A stretch of DNA of 64,000 bases from Alsobacter soli (GCF_003004785.1 NZ_PVZS01000002.1:238234-302233), one strand, 5' to 3'; numbered from the stretch's first letter, positions 53,888 to 63,572 are shown. A program made the numbers and translations. Notes: a model not told the origin generated them from the sequence alone.

Positions 53888-54487
53888 TCAACCCTTGCTT
53901 GCAGCCCTCTGAATCGCCTCGCGAAGCGGGCCCTTCAGCGCCTCGGGGCTGATGGGCCCGACCTGCTTGTAGGCGATGGTTCCGTCCGGCGCGATCACAA
54001 AGCTCTCCGGAACGCCATAGACGCCCCAGTCGATGGCCGAGCGCCCGGCCGCGTCGACGCCCACCGCCGCATAAGGGTTGCCGAGCGCGCCCAGGAAGCG
54101 GCGGGCGTTCTCCGGCTGGTCCTTGTAGTTGATGCCGACGAGCCGCACGCCAGGCGTCTTGGCGAGCTCCAGCAGGAGCGGGTGCTCCTCCCGGCACGGC
54201 GCGCACCAGGACGCGAAGACGTTCACCACCGTCACGCGGCCCTTCAGGTCCGCGGTGGAGAGGCCGGGCACGGGCTGGCCCTCCCGCTGCAGACCCTCCA
54301 GGCCAGGCAGCGCGAAGGCCGGCGCCGGCTTGCCGATCAGGGCCGAGGGCAACCGTGACTTGTCGGACCCGTCCAGCTGGCTGAAGAACAGCGCCGCCAG
54401 TCCGGCGAACACCAGAAGCGGCAGGGCCACGAACCAGCGGCCGCGGCGCGGCGCCTCGGCGGGCTCGGGGGCGGTCGCGTCGGCCAT
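53888..54487 (-). CDS. ccmG: CcmG/DsbE thiol:disulfide interchange protein
   Basis: The 199-residue thioredoxin-fold protein has an N-terminal membrane anchor (about 18-36) and the redox pair in WCAPC (about 95-99), plus YGVPESFVIAPDG. It reduces apocytochrome c cysteines in the periplasm during cytochrome c maturation. The ccmD stop lies 2 bp upstream of its start, so ccmC-ccmD-ccmG form one operon. It converges with yciB. Confidence 0.9.
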   Translation of the reverse strand: MADATAPEPAEAPRRGRWFVALPLLVFAGLAALFFSQLDGSDKSRLPSALIGKPAPAFALPGLEGLQREGQPVPGLSTADLKGRVTVVNVFASWCAPCREEHPLLLELAKTPGVRLVGINYKDQPENARRFLGALGNPYAAVGVDAAGRSAIDWGVYGVPESFVIAPDGTIAYKQVGPISPEALKGPLREAIQRAASKG

Positions 54488-54489
54488 GT

Positions 54490-54666
54490 TCAGGCTCCCG
54501 TGGTGGGCTTCGCCGCCGAGCGCCGGCGCGCCCCGCGCTGCTCGAGCCGGGCGAGCTGGCCCTTGAGCGAGCGATGCTCCAGCGCCGCGCGCAGGATCAG
54601 CCCCAGGAAGACGGCGGCGGCCATCAGGTAGGCCGCCACGATGAAGCCGGTATGCGGATCAGGCAT
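54490..54666 (-). CDS. ccmD: Heme exporter protein CcmD
   Basis: The 58-residue protein has one transmembrane helix (about residues 8-26, FIVAAYLMAAAVFLGLILR) followed by a basic tail. This is the usual CcmD form, which helps release holo-CcmE from CcmC. Its ATG overlaps the ccmC stop (ATGA) and its stop is 2 bp from the ccmG start. It is short enough to be missed by length-filtered gene finders. Confidence 0.88.
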   Translation of the reverse strand: MPDPHTGFIVAAYLMAAAVFLGLILRAALEHRSLKGQLARLEQRGARRRSAAKPTTGA

Positions 54667-55424
54667 CAGCGCGCCTCCGGGAGGGCCTCAACGGGCGCCT
54701 CGGGCTCGCGCTGGGCGGCGAGCAGGCCAAGCGTGCGCACCCGGCGGCGCAGGATCTCGTTGCGCATGCCGGCGAGGTGCAGGGCCACGAACACGGCCGT
54801 GAAGCCGCCCGCCATGATCAGCAGCGGCCACAGCATGCTGGCGTCGATGGTGGACCCGCCCATGCGGAACACGCTCGCCGGCTGGTGCAGCGTGTTCCAC
54901 CAGTCGACCGAGAACTTCACGATCGGGATGTTGATGAAGCCCACCAGCGTCAGGATGGCGACCGCGCGACCGGCGCGGGCTGGATCCTCGAAGGCGTTCC
55001 ACAGCGCCATGACGCCGCAATACATCAGGAACAGCACCAGCACGGAGGTGAGGCGCGCGTCCCACACCCACCACGTGCCCCACATGGGCTTGCCCCACAG
55101 CGAGCCCGTGACGAGGCACAGCAGCGTGAAGGCCGCGCCCAGCGGCGCGGCGGCCTTCTGCGACACGTCGGCGAGCGGGTGGCGCCATACGAGCGTGCCC
55201 ACGGCCGAGATCGCCATCAGGCTGTAGCAGGCCATGCCGAGCCAGGCGGCCGGCACGTGGATGTACATGATCTTCACCGTCTCGCCTTGCTGGTAGTCCG
55301 GCGGGGCGACGAAGAAGACGAGATACAGCCCGACCGCGATCCCCAGCGCGCCCAGCGCCCCGAAGGCCGGGATCAGCCGGCGGGCGAGATCGAGGAACAG
55401 CGTCGGGTTCGCGTAGCGCAGCAT
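54666..55424 (-). CDS. ccmC: Heme exporter protein CcmC
   Basis: The 252-residue protein has six transmembrane helices. The tryptophan-rich heme-handling motif WGTWWVWDARLTS (about 115-127) and flanking periplasmic His residues attach heme to CcmE in system I cytochrome c biogenesis. It starts the ccmC-ccmD-ccmG operon. The ABC subunits CcmA and CcmB, normally upstream, are not next to it; the upstream DNA is repeat-filled. Confidence 0.92.
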   Translation of the reverse strand: MLRYANPTLFLDLARRLIPAFGALGALGIAVGLYLVFFVAPPDYQQGETVKIMYIHVPAAWLGMACYSLMAISAVGTLVWRHPLADVSQKAAAPLGAAFTLLCLVTGSLWGKPMWGTWWVWDARLTSVLVLFLMYCGVMALWNAFEDPARAGRAVAILTLVGFINIPIVKFSVDWWNTLHQPASVFRMGGSTIDASMLWPLLIMAGGFTAVFVALHLAGMRNEILRRRVRTLGLLAAQREPEAPVEALPEAR

Positions 55425-55849
55425 GGCCTGCTTGTAGTGCCGCCCGATCCCGTCGGCAATGCGACGAAACCCGCATGGTTGCGACTTGTCTCAGCCGTCA
55501 TCCCCGGCGGCCTGCGCAGCAGGCCGGGAAGGGGATCCAGGGGCAGTGCGCGCCGCCCTGTCAAGGTGAGAGGCGCCCACCCTCCCCTGGAGGGGGAGGG
55601 TCGCCGCGAAGCGGCGGGGTGGGGTGAAAGCCGGGCTTGAAGCTCCCGGTTTAAACAAAAAAATGCACCCTCGCCGGGCGCGCGTCACCCCACCCCGCCG
55701 GCCTGCGGCCGTCGACCCTCCCCCTCAAGGGGAGGGTGCGCTTCGCGCCGCCCTTCTCACCGTCATCGCGAGGAGCGCAGCGACGAAGCGACCCAGGAGC
55801 CCCGCCCGCCTCTGGATTGCTTCGCTTCGCTCGCAAGGCCGAAAAAGGT
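55425..55849. repeat. Dense cluster of dispersed repeats between ccmC and mtaB
   Basis: This 425-bp gap contains three repeat types. One is CATCCCCGGC...GGGGATCCAGGG (55499-55541). A long inverted pair based on CACCCTCCCC/CCTCCCC lies at 55580-55622 and 55685-55740. A GCGAGGAGCGCAGCGACGAAG pair in inverted halves lies at 55768-55840. It occupies the place where ftsY normally lies in related genomes. No gene is present. Confidence 0.7.
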
Positions 55850-57220
55850 TTAGCCGGCTTTCAACTCGCGCCCATCATGCGCGACGATGTCTACGTCGAG
55901 CAGGCGTCCGGGCTCCACGGCCGTCGCGAAGCGGACCGGCGTGAACGCCTCCGTGCGGCCAACCCCGCCGCGCTCGGTGAGCACGCGGTGGCTCCGCCCC
56001 ACCTGTGCGGCCAGGAACCGCCTCAGCGCGTCGGCGCCCTTCTCCCGAAGCCGTCTTGCGCGCTCCTTCACGGCTTCCGGCGCCACGGCCGGCATGCGCG
56101 CGGCGGGCGTTCCGGGGCGGGGCGAGTATGGAAACACGTGCAACTGCGTCAGCTCGCACGCGTCCACCAGGTCCACCGAGCGTTCGAACATGGCCTCGGT
56201 CTCCGTCGGGAAGCCCGCGATGATGTCCGCGCCCAACGCGATCCCGGGCCTCAGCTCCCGCACGGTCTCGCAGAACCGGATCGCGTCTTTGCGCGAGTGG
56301 CGCCGCTTCATGCGCTTGAGGATCAGGTCGTCGCCAGCCTGCAGCGAGAGGTGCAGGTGCGGCATCAGCCGCCGCTCGGTCGCGAGCGCGTCCAGGAGGT
56401 CGTCGTCGGCCTCCACCGAGTCGATGGACGACAGGCGCAGCCTGTGCAGCCCGGGCGCGCGCCGCAGCACCGCCTTCACCAGCGCGCCCAGGCGCGGCTG
56501 TCCTTCGAGGTCCGCCCCATAGCTGGTGATGTCAACGCCCGTGAGCACCACCTCGGCGTAGCCGTTGTCCACGAGCCGTGCGACCTGGTCGGCCACGCTG
56601 TCGAGCGGAACGGAGCGGGAATCGCCCCTTCCAAAGGGGATCACGCAGAAGGTGCAGCGGTGGTCACAGCCGTTCTGCACCTGCACGAAGGCGCGCGTGC
56701 GCCACTCGAAGCCGTCCGGCGACACCTGCGGCGCGCCGCGAGCGGCCATGATGTCGGAAACCTGGACCCGCGCGGAATCCGGCCCCGCCAGCCGCGCCCA
56801 GGTCTCGGGCCGGAGCTTCTCGCCGTTGCCGACCACGTGGTTGACTTCCGGCATGGCGGCCAGCCGTTCGCCCTCGACGTTGGCGCCGCAGCCGGTCGCC
56901 ACGATCCGCGCCTCGGGCCGCTCCCGCCTGACGCGCCGGATGGCCTGCCGCGCCTGCCGGGACGCCTCCGCGGTCACCGCGCAGGTGTTGACCACGACGA
57001 GCCCGTCAAGGCCGGCGGCGGTCGCCTCCCGCCGGATCGTCTCCGATTCCGCGATGTTCAGCCGGCACCCGAAGGTGAGGACGTCGACGCCGCTCTGTTC
57101 CCTTCGCCCCGGCCCGGCGAGATTGACGCCCGAAGGGCCGGATGAGGGGCTGCCCACCGGCCCCTCGCCCCAGTCCTCTCGCCGTGCCGGAGAGAGGAGG
57201 GCGGAACCGCTCCCGTCCAC
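55850..57220 (-). CDS. mtaB: tRNA N6-threonylcarbamoyladenosine methylthiotransferase
   Basis: The 456-residue radical-SAM enzyme adds a methylthio group to t6A37 of tRNAs reading ANN codons. It has the N-terminal UPF0004 cluster Cys (FGCRLN, NTCAVT, TGCGA), the SAM cluster CDHRCTFCVIPFGRG, and a C-terminal TRAM region. The GTG start at 57220 follows directly after the dapF stop. It adds about 40 residues before the canonical FGCRLN block compared with relatives. No other start codon is available in frame nearer to that block, so this start is taken, at reduced certainty. Confidence 0.88.
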   Translation of the reverse strand: MDGSGSALLSPARREDWGEGPVGSPSSGPSGVNLAGPGRREQSGVDVLTFGCRLNIAESETIRREATAAGLDGLVVVNTCAVTAEASRQARQAIRRVRRERPEARIVATGCGANVEGERLAAMPEVNHVVGNGEKLRPETWARLAGPDSARVQVSDIMAARGAPQVSPDGFEWRTRAFVQVQNGCDHRCTFCVIPFGRGDSRSVPLDSVADQVARLVDNGYAEVVLTGVDITSYGADLEGQPRLGALVKAVLRRAPGLHRLRLSSIDSVEADDDLLDALATERRLMPHLHLSLQAGDDLILKRMKRRHSRKDAIRFCETVRELRPGIALGADIIAGFPTETEAMFERSVDLVDACELTQLHVFPYSPRPGTPAARMPAVAPEAVKERARRLREKGADALRRFLAAQVGRSHRVLTERGGVGRTEAFTPVRFATAVEPGRLLDVDIVAHDGRELKAG

Positions 57221-58090
57221 CTACGCCGCCCCGGCGAACAGGTCCGCCGTGAACACGCCCTCGTGCTCGAGCTCCGTCGGGCCCGTCATCAGCACGTGGC
57301 CGTCGCTTTCGCGCCAGTGGATCAGCAGGTCGCCGCCCGGCAGGGTGACCCGCACCTTGCGGCCGGTCAGGCCCTTGCGGGCCGCCGCGACCGCCGCCGC
57401 GCAGGCGGCGGACCCGCAGGCGCGCGTGAGGCCGACGCCGCGCTCCCAGACCTTGAGGATGAGCGACTCCGGCGAGGTCACCTGCGCCAGCGAGATGTTG
57501 GCCCGTTCGGGGAAGATGGGGTGATGCTCCAGCAGCGAGCCGACACGGGCGAGGTCGTGCGCCTCCACGTCGTCCACCCAGAAGATGGCGTGCGGGTTGC
57601 CCATGTTGACCACCGACGGCGTGTGGAGCACGGGCGCGTCGATGGGGCCGACCTGCAGCTCGATCCCGGTGGTGTCCCGGAACTCCTCGGCCAGCGGGAT
57701 CTCGTCCCAGCGCAGGCGCGGAGCGCCCATGTCCACCGTGAAGTCCACATCGCTCTCGCGGCGGCAGGTCAGCAGGCCCGCCTTGGTCTCCAGCAGCAGG
57801 TCCTTGCGGTCCGTGCCGCGCGTCAGTGCCCAGGCCACGCAGCGCGTGCCGTTGCCGCAGGCGCCGGATTCGGAGCCGTCCGTGTTGAGGATGCGCATGA
57901 AGGCGTCCGTGCCGGGCGTCCGCGGGTCGTGCAGCACCATCAGCTGGTCGAATTGCGACCCCGGCGCCTGCGCGATCGCGCGCGCCTCCTCCGGCTGCAC
58001 CCGGATGCGGGAGCCGCGCAGGTCGAGCACCACGATCTCGTTGCCGAGACCGTTCATCTTGAGGAAAGGACGGCCGACCAGGGCGCTCAT
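57221..58090 (-). CDS. dapF: Diaminopimelate epimerase
   Basis: The 289-residue cofactor-independent racemase converts LL- to meso-diaminopimelate for lysine and peptidoglycan synthesis. The two catalytic cysteines lie in [10 protein letters not shown] and [10 protein letters not shown]. The family start [11 protein letters not shown] follows [10 protein letters not shown], so ATG 58090 is preferred; a 21-codon extension to 58153 has no family support. It is directly followed by mtaB. Confidence 0.94.
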   Translation of the reverse strand: MSALVGRPFLKMNGLGNEIVVLDLRGSRIRVQPEEARAIAQAPGSQFDQLMVLHDPRTPGTDAFMRILNTDGSESGACGNGTRCVAWALTRGTDRKDLLLETKAGLLTCRRESDVDFTVDMGAPRLRWDEIPLAEEFRDTTGIELQVGPIDAPVLHTPSVVNMGNPHAIFWVDDVEAHDLARVGSLLEHHPIFPERANISLAQVTSPESLILKVWERGVGLTRACGSAACAAAVAAARKGLTGRKVRVTLPGGDLLIHWRESDGHVLMTGPTELEHEGVFTADLFAGAA

Positions 58091-58303
58091 GGGGCGTTTC
58101 ACTGCAGTTGGCGCGGCCGAGCCTCCGCTCGCCGCGTGACGACTGCGCGACATATAGCAACCCCGGGCCGAAACGCGAGTCCGGCTAGGCGAGCGGAGGC
58201 GTGCAGCCTCGACCGACGCGCCCGCGCCGGCCTATCCTTCGGCTTGAGATCCATCATGATTCGCGCCCCCGGGCGCGCTAGCGCAAGGCGGCGGAACGAG
58301 CAC

Positions 58304-59077
58304 ATGGCGGCCAAGAAGACCCTGAACACCCTGTTGGCCGGCACGGCCGGCGCGCTCGCCATGGCGGCCGCCGCCTCCTTGGCCCTGGCCCAGACTGCCC
58401 CGGCGCCGCAGCCGGCCCAGAGCCAACCGTCGCCGCCGCCCGCAGCCGCTCCTGCGCCCGCGACCCCGGCCCCGGCCGCGCCTGCCGCCCCCACGCCCGC
58501 GGCTCCCGCAGCCCCTGCCCAACAGAGCCAGGCGCCGGGCGCGCCCGCGGCCCCGGCTCCCGCCCAGGCGGGCGACGTGACCACGCTGGCGCCCGCGCCG
58601 GCCGATCCGTCCACGCCGGACGAGGTGACCCTCGCCAGCAAGCCCGCCGCGGTGACTCGCGGCTCCGCCGCCTGGGACGAAGGGTACGACAAGCTCACCG
58701 AGGCCTTCCGCAAGCTGCAGTCCGAGATGGACAAGGCGGGGGTGAAGGTCACCGGCAAGCCCGTCGCCACCTTCCTGGAGACGGACGACAATGGCTTCCG
58801 CTTCGAGGCGCAGCTGCCCGTCGAGGCCGCGCCCGCGACGCGCCCGCAGGGGCTGGCCGATGACGTGCAGTTCGGCCAGACGCCGGCCGGCAAGGCCATC
58901 CGCTTCGTCCACAAGGCGCCCTACGACGACATCGACTCCACCTACGAGGCGGTCTCCGCCTACCTGGACGCCAAGGGAATCGAGGCGAAGGACAACTTCT
59001 CCGAGGAATACGTCACGCTCGGCGCCAACGCCGGCGACACGAACCTGGAGATCTACATCTACGTCCTGCCGAAGTAG
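58304..59077 (+). CDS. Exported protein with GyrI-like C-terminal domain
   Basis: This 257-residue protein has a signal peptide (about 1-29, ending LALA) and a 60-residue Ala/Pro/Gln low-complexity linker. The C-terminal domain (about 110-257) has the fold pattern of GyrI-like/effector-binding proteins (GKPVATFLETDDNGFRFEAQLPV; YEAVSAYLDAKGIEAKDNFSEEYVT; NLEIYIYVLPK). It is probably a periplasmic ligand-binding protein. It diverges from dapF. Family assignment is by pattern; the ligand is unknown. Confidence 0.72.
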   Translation: MAAKKTLNTLLAGTAGALAMAAAASLALAQTAPAPQPAQSQPSPPPAAAPAPATPAPAAPAAPTPAAPAAPAQQSQAPGAPAAPAPAQAGDVTTLAPAPADPSTPDEVTLASKPAAVTRGSAAWDEGYDKLTEAFRKLQSEMDKAGVKVTGKPVATFLETDDNGFRFEAQLPVEAAPATRPQGLADDVQFGQTPAGKAIRFVHKAPYDDIDSTYEAVSAYLDAKGIEAKDNFSEEYVTLGANAGDTNLEIYIYVLPK

Positions 59078-59095
59078 GCGGGCGCCTCCGCCTGG

Positions 59096-59215
59096 CCGTC
59101 ATTGCGAGCGCAGCGAAGCAATCCAGGGGTGACGGGGCGCCAACCTAACAGGCCGGCGCATGTGGCTCCTGGATTGCTTCGTCGCTGCGCTCCTCGCAAA
59201 GACGGGAGGGCGATC
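59096..59215. repeat. Inverted pair of GTCATTGCGAG repeats
   Basis: GTCATTGCGAGCGCAGCG (59098-59115) and its inverted partner ending CGCTCCTCGCAAAGACGG (59189-59206) flank a short spacer, with CAATCCAGG / CCTGGATTG inside the arms. The pair forms a large hairpin downstream of the convergent genes at 59077 and 59224. It is the same family as at 55768, 63575 and inside dnaE2. Confidence 0.75.
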
Positions 59216-59223
59216 CGGCGGGC

Positions 59224-60309
59224 CTAGCCCAGCGCGTCCGCGACCGCCTTGGCGCATGTGACCGTGTTCGCCGGGCCCTTCAGGTCGCCCGTGCGCAGCT
59301 TGGGCTCGGACAGCACCGTCTCGATCGCCTTCACGATGGCGCGCCCGGCTTCGACCTCGCCCAGGTGCTCCAGCATCATGGCCGCCGACCAGATCTGCCC
59401 GATGGGGTTGGCGATGCCCTTTCCGGCGATGTCCGGGGCCGAGCCGTGCACCGGCTCGAACAGGGAAGGGAAGGTCCGCTCCGGGTTGATGTTGCCCGAC
59501 GGCGCGATCGCGATGGTTCCCGTGCAGGCGGGGCCCAGGTCCGACAGGATGTCGCCGAAGAGGTTGGACGCCACCACCACGTCGAAGCGGTCCGGGTTCT
59601 GCACGAAGTGGGCCGTCAGGATGTCGATGTGGTACTTGTCCCACCGCACGTCCGGGTAGGCCTTCGCCATCTCCGCCACGCGCTCGTCCCAGTAGGGCAT
59701 CGTGATCGCGATGCCGTTCGACTTGGTGGCCGAGGTGAGGTGCTTCTTCTCGCGCTTCTGGGCGAGGTCGAAGGCGAACTTCAGGATCCGGTCGGTGCCG
59801 TGCCGGGTGAAGATGCTCTCCTGGATCACGAACTCGCGGTCTGTGCCCGGGAACATGCGGCCGCCCACGGACGAGTACTCGCCCTCCGTGTTCTCGCGCA
59901 CGACATAGAAATCGATGTCGCCCGGCTTGCGCCCGGCGAGCGGGGAGGGGACGCCCGGCATCAGCTTGCAGGGGCGCAGGTTCACGTACTGGTCGAACTC
60001 GCGCCGGAACAGGATCAGCGAGCCCCACAGCGACACGTGGTCGGGCACCGTGTCCGGCCAGCCCACCGCGCCGAAGAAGATGGCGTCGTGCTTGCCGATG
60101 CGCTCCTTCCAGTCCTCCGGCATCATGCGCCCGTGCCTGGCGTAGTAGTCGCAGGAGGCGAAATCGAAATCGTCGAGCTGCAGCTGGAAGCCGAACCGCT
60201 TCGCTGCGGCCTCGAGCACCCGCACGCCCTCCGGCACGGTCTCCTTTCCGATCCCGTCGCCGGGAATCACGGCGATGCGGTGGACGCGGTTGCTGCCGGC
60301 TGGGCTCAT
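59224..60309 (-). CDS. Tartrate/isopropylmalate-type dehydrogenase
   Basis: The 361-residue NAD-dependent beta-decarboxylating dehydrogenase has RIAVIPGDGIGKETVPE, VRENTEGEYSSVGG, and the conserved Lys/Asp residues in TSATKSNGIAITMPYWDE and DILSDLGP. The ENTEGEYS block fits tartrate dehydrogenase or D-malate decarboxylase rather than LeuB. GAGGA precedes ATG 60309. It is divergent from the tctB-tctA-tctC transporter, suggesting use of an imported di- or tricarboxylate such as tartrate. Confidence 0.85.
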   Translation of the reverse strand: MSPAGSNRVHRIAVIPGDGIGKETVPEGVRVLEAAAKRFGFQLQLDDFDFASCDYYARHGRMMPEDWKERIGKHDAIFFGAVGWPDTVPDHVSLWGSLILFRREFDQYVNLRPCKLMPGVPSPLAGRKPGDIDFYVVRENTEGEYSSVGGRMFPGTDREFVIQESIFTRHGTDRILKFAFDLAQKREKKHLTSATKSNGIAITMPYWDERVAEMAKAYPDVRWDKYHIDILTAHFVQNPDRFDVVVASNLFGDILSDLGPACTGTIAIAPSGNINPERTFPSLFEPVHGSAPDIAGKGIANPIGQIWSAAMMLEHLGEVEAGRAIVKAIETVLSEPKLRTGDLKGPANTVTCAKAVADALG

Positions 60310-60463
60310 CGGGTCGTTTCCTCGTGTTTTCCGGGGCGGCGAGGCCGCCGACCGTCTTGATCTTGCGCGAGCGTATTGCAACAAATGACGGGAAGAAAAC
60401 ACCAAAAGCCGGCAGCCCACCCCTGCGTGGGCGACAACACGGCGCTTGGGGCCGGGAGGGATC

Positions 60464-60973
60464 ATGACCGGGATGGACGAGGGCGTCGCGCGCCCAGGCG
60501 GCGCCTTGCGGGTGCGCAATCCGCAGGACGCGGGCGCGGGCTTGTTTCTGCTGGCGGTCGCCGCCTTCGCGCTATGGAAGGGCGCAGACCTGCCGCTCGG
60601 CACGCTCCGCTCCATGGGCGCCGGCATGCTGCCGACCTCGCTTGCGGTGCTCGTGGGAGCCTTCGGCCTGGCTCTCATCGGATTTTCTCTTGTCCAGGAC
60701 GGCCCCGGCCTGGACCGCTGGCGCCTGCGCGGGCCGGTTTTCATCCTGGGCTCCGTGGTAGTCTTCGCCCTGCTGATCCGCACCGTCGGCCTCGCCGTTG
60801 CCGGCCCGGTCTCCATGCTGGTCAGCTGCTTCGCCACGGATGAGGTCCGCTGGAAGGAAGCCATCATCTTTTCGTTGGGCATGACGGCCTTCTGCATCCT
60901 CCTGTTCAAGGTGATGCTGTCCCTGCCCATCCCCGTCCTGACACTGTCCCTGCCCATCCCCCTCCGCTTCTGA
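60464..60973 (+). CDS. tctB: Tripartite tricarboxylate transporter, small membrane subunit
   Basis: This is a 169-residue protein with four hydrophobic helices, typical of TctB. It begins the tctB-tctA-tctC operon; the gap to tctA is 9 bp. GGGAGG precedes ATG at 60464. The system imports citrate, tartrate or related acids using the periplasmic protein encoded by the third gene. Confidence 0.87.
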   Translation: MTGMDEGVARPGGALRVRNPQDAGAGLFLLAVAAFALWKGADLPLGTLRSMGAGMLPTSLAVLVGAFGLALIGFSLVQDGPGLDRWRLRGPVFILGSVVVFALLIRTVGLAVAGPVSMLVSCFATDEVRWKEAIIFSLGMTAFCILLFKVMLSLPIPVLTLSLPIPLRF

Positions 60974-60982
60974 GAAGACGCC

Positions 60983-62524
60983 ATGGATCTCTTCAGCAAC
61001 CTGGCGCTCGGCTTCTCCACCGTCCTGAAGCTCGTTCCCGTCAACGTGCCCGTTCTCGGGCTCATGCCGCTGCCGGTGAACATCCTGCTCTGCTTCGTCG
61101 GCTGCCTCATCGGCACGCTGATCGGGGTGCTGCCGGGCGTAGGGCCCATCGCCACCATCGCGATCCTTCTGCCGATCACCTTCGGCCTCGACCCGACCGG
61201 CGCGCTCATCATGCTGGCGGGCATCTACTACGGCGCGCAGTATGGCGGCTCGACCACGGCCATCCTGGTCAACATCCCGGGCGAGGCCACGTCCGTGGTG
61301 ACCACGCTCGACGGGCATCAGATGGCGAAGCAGGGCCGCGCCGGCGTGGCGCTCGGCATCGCGGCCATCGGATCCTTCTTCGCCGGATGCGTGGCCACGG
61401 TGGTGATCGCCGCGCTCGGCCTGCCGCTCACCAAGCTCGCCCTGCTGTTCGGCCCGGCCGAGTATTTCTCGCTGATGGTGATGGGCCTCGTCTTCGCGGT
61501 CGTGCTGGCGCGCGGCTCGGTGATGAAGGCGCTCGCCATGATCGTGCTGGGCCTCCTGCTCTCCACGGTCGGCCAGGACCTCGAGTCGGGCCAGGAGCGC
61601 CTGACCCTCGGCCTCCAGGACCTCTCCGACGGCATCGATTTCGCCGTGCTCGCCATGGGGCTGTTCGGCTTCGCCGAGATCCTGCGCAACCTGGAGAGCC
61701 CCGAGACGCGCGATGTCGTGAAGGGCGCCATCGGCCGCCTGCTGCCGAGCCGGCAGGACTTCCGGGAATCCTTCTGGCCTGTCGTGCGCGGCACCGGGCT
61801 CGGGGCGATCCTGGGCATCCTGCCCGGCAACGGCGCGGTGCTCGGCCCCTTCGCGTCCTACACGCTGGAGAAGAAGATCGCCAAGGAGCCCCGCCGCTTC
61901 GGGCGTGGAGCCATCGAGGGCGTGGCGGGCCCGGAATCGGCCAACAACGCCGGCGCGCAAACCGCCTTCATCCCGCTGCTGACCCTCGGCATCCCGCCGA
62001 ACGCCGTCATGGCCCTGATGGTCGGCGCCATGACCATCCATGGCATCATTCCGGGCCCGCAGGTGATGACCAAGAACCCCACCCTGTTCTGGGGCATGGT
62101 GGTCTCCATGTGGGTCGGCAACCTGATGCTGCTGGTCATCAACCTGCCGCTGGTCGGCCTGTGGGTGAAGCTCCTGAAGGTGCCCTACCGGCTGATGTTC
62201 CCGGCCATCCTGATCTTCTGCTGCATCGGGATCTACAGCATCAACAACAACCCCGCGGACGTCCTGTTCACGGCCTTCTTCGGCCTCGTGGGCTACGTGC
62301 TGATCAAGTTCAGCTTCGAGCCCGCGCCGCTGCTGCTCGGCTTCGTGCTCGGCAAGCTCATGGAGGAGAAGCTCCGGCAGGCTCTGATCCTGTCACGCGG
62401 CAGCTTCTCCACATTCGTTGAGCGGCCGGTCTCGGCCGGCCTGCTCGTTGTCGCCGCCATCATGCTCGTGCTGGCCCTGCTGCCGTCGATCCAGAAGGGC
62501 CGCGAGGAGGTGTTCACCGAATAG
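60983..62524 (+). CDS. tctA: Tripartite tricarboxylate transporter, large membrane subunit
   Basis: This 513-residue, 11-12 helix protein has the TctA motifs LIGVLPGVGPIATIAILLPITFGLDP, GIYYGAQYGGSTTAILVNIPGE and AILGILPGNGAVLGP. It couples ion flow to solute uptake with TctB and TctC. Order B-A-C with 9- and 71-bp gaps indicates a single operon. Confidence 0.92.
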   Translation: MDLFSNLALGFSTVLKLVPVNVPVLGLMPLPVNILLCFVGCLIGTLIGVLPGVGPIATIAILLPITFGLDPTGALIMLAGIYYGAQYGGSTTAILVNIPGEATSVVTTLDGHQMAKQGRAGVALGIAAIGSFFAGCVATVVIAALGLPLTKLALLFGPAEYFSLMVMGLVFAVVLARGSVMKALAMIVLGLLLSTVGQDLESGQERLTLGLQDLSDGIDFAVLAMGLFGFAEILRNLESPETRDVVKGAIGRLLPSRQDFRESFWPVVRGTGLGAILGILPGNGAVLGPFASYTLEKKIAKEPRRFGRGAIEGVAGPESANNAGAQTAFIPLLTLGIPPNAVMALMVGAMTIHGIIPGPQVMTKNPTLFWGMVVSMWVGNLMLLVINLPLVGLWVKLLKVPYRLMFPAILIFCCIGIYSINNNPADVLFTAFFGLVGYVLIKFSFEPAPLLLGFVLGKLMEEKLRQALILSRGSFSTFVERPVSAGLLVVAAIMLVLALLPSIQKGREEVFTE

Positions 62525-62595
62525 CGCGGCCAGGAAAGGCCGGCGCCCAACCGAACAAGAGCGCCTGAAGGCGCCGTTCACGAAAAGGAATCGCC

Positions 62596-63567
62596 ATGAA
62601 ATCCCTGCTTATCGCCGCCGCGGCTCTCCTGGCCACGGCCGTTCCGGGCCTCGCCCAGGACTATCCGACCAAGCCCATCACCCTGATCGTGCCCTTCGCG
62701 GCCGGCGGTCCCACGGACGTGGTCGCCCGCATCGTGGGCGAGCACATGTCCCGCACGCTCGGCCAGCAGATCGTCGTCGAGAACGTGGCCGGCGCCGGCG
62801 GCACCACGGGCACGACCCGCACGGCCCAGGCGGCGCCCGACGGCTATACGATCATGATGGGCCACATGGGCACCCACGGCGCCGCGCCGGCCCTGTACCC
62901 CAACCTGAAATACGATCCCACCAAGGACTTCGAGCCGATCGGCATGGCCGCCGGCACGCCCATCCTGATCGTCGCCAGGAAGGACCTTCCCCCGAAGGAC
63001 CTGAAGGAGTTCGTGGCCTACGCCAAGCAGCAGAACGACAAGCTCAACGAGGCGCACGCCGGCATCGGCTCCGTGTCGCACAGCACCTGCGTGATGCTGA
63101 ACGTGCAACTCGGCATCAAGCCCACGGCGGTCCCCTACAAGGGCACCGGCCCGGCCCTGAACGACCTCGTCGCCGGCCAGGTCGACTTCATGTGCGACCA
63201 GATCGTCAACCTCGTCGAGCAGATCAAGGCGGGCTCGATCAAGGCGTATGCCGTCGCCACCCCGGACCGCTCGCCGGCGCTGCCGGATGTGCCGACCACC
63301 AAGGAGGCGGGCCTGCCCGAGTACCAGGTCAGCGCCTGGAACGCGCTGTTCGCGCCGAAGGCCACCCCGGACTCGATCACCGCCAAGCTGAACGCCGCGC
63401 TGGTGAAGGCCCTGACGGACGAGAACACGAAGAAGCGCCTCCTGGACCTCGGCGGCGTGCTGCCGGACGAGAAGGGCCGCACCCGCGAAGCCCTGAAGAC
63501 CTTCGTGGCCTCCGAAGTCGCCCGCTGGACCCCGGTGCTGAAGTCCGCCGGCGTCACCGCCCAGTGA
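62596..63567 (+). CDS. tctC: Tripartite tricarboxylate transporter substrate-binding protein
   Basis: This 323-residue protein has a signal peptide (MKSLLIAAAALLATAVPGLA) and Bug/TctC features: YPTKPITLIVPFAAGGPTDVVAR, VENVAGAGGTTGT, NVQLGIKPTAVPYKGTGPALNDLVAGQVDFM. It binds the carboxylate in the periplasm and delivers it to TctA/TctB. Downstream DNA is repeat-rich and non-coding. The substrate is not readable, though the neighbouring dehydrogenase favours a hydroxy-dicarboxylate. Confidence 0.93.
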   Translation: MKSLLIAAAALLATAVPGLAQDYPTKPITLIVPFAAGGPTDVVARIVGEHMSRTLGQQIVVENVAGAGGTTGTTRTAQAAPDGYTIMMGHMGTHGAAPALYPNLKYDPTKDFEPIGMAAGTPILIVARKDLPPKDLKEFVAYAKQQNDKLNEAHAGIGSVSHSTCVMLNVQLGIKPTAVPYKGTGPALNDLVAGQVDFMCDQIVNLVEQIKAGSIKAYAVATPDRSPALPDVPTTKEAGLPEYQVSAWNALFAPKATPDSITAKLNAALVKALTDENTKKRLLDLGGVLPDEKGRTREALKTFVASEVARWTPVLKSAGVTAQ

Positions 63568-63572
63568 CCTCG

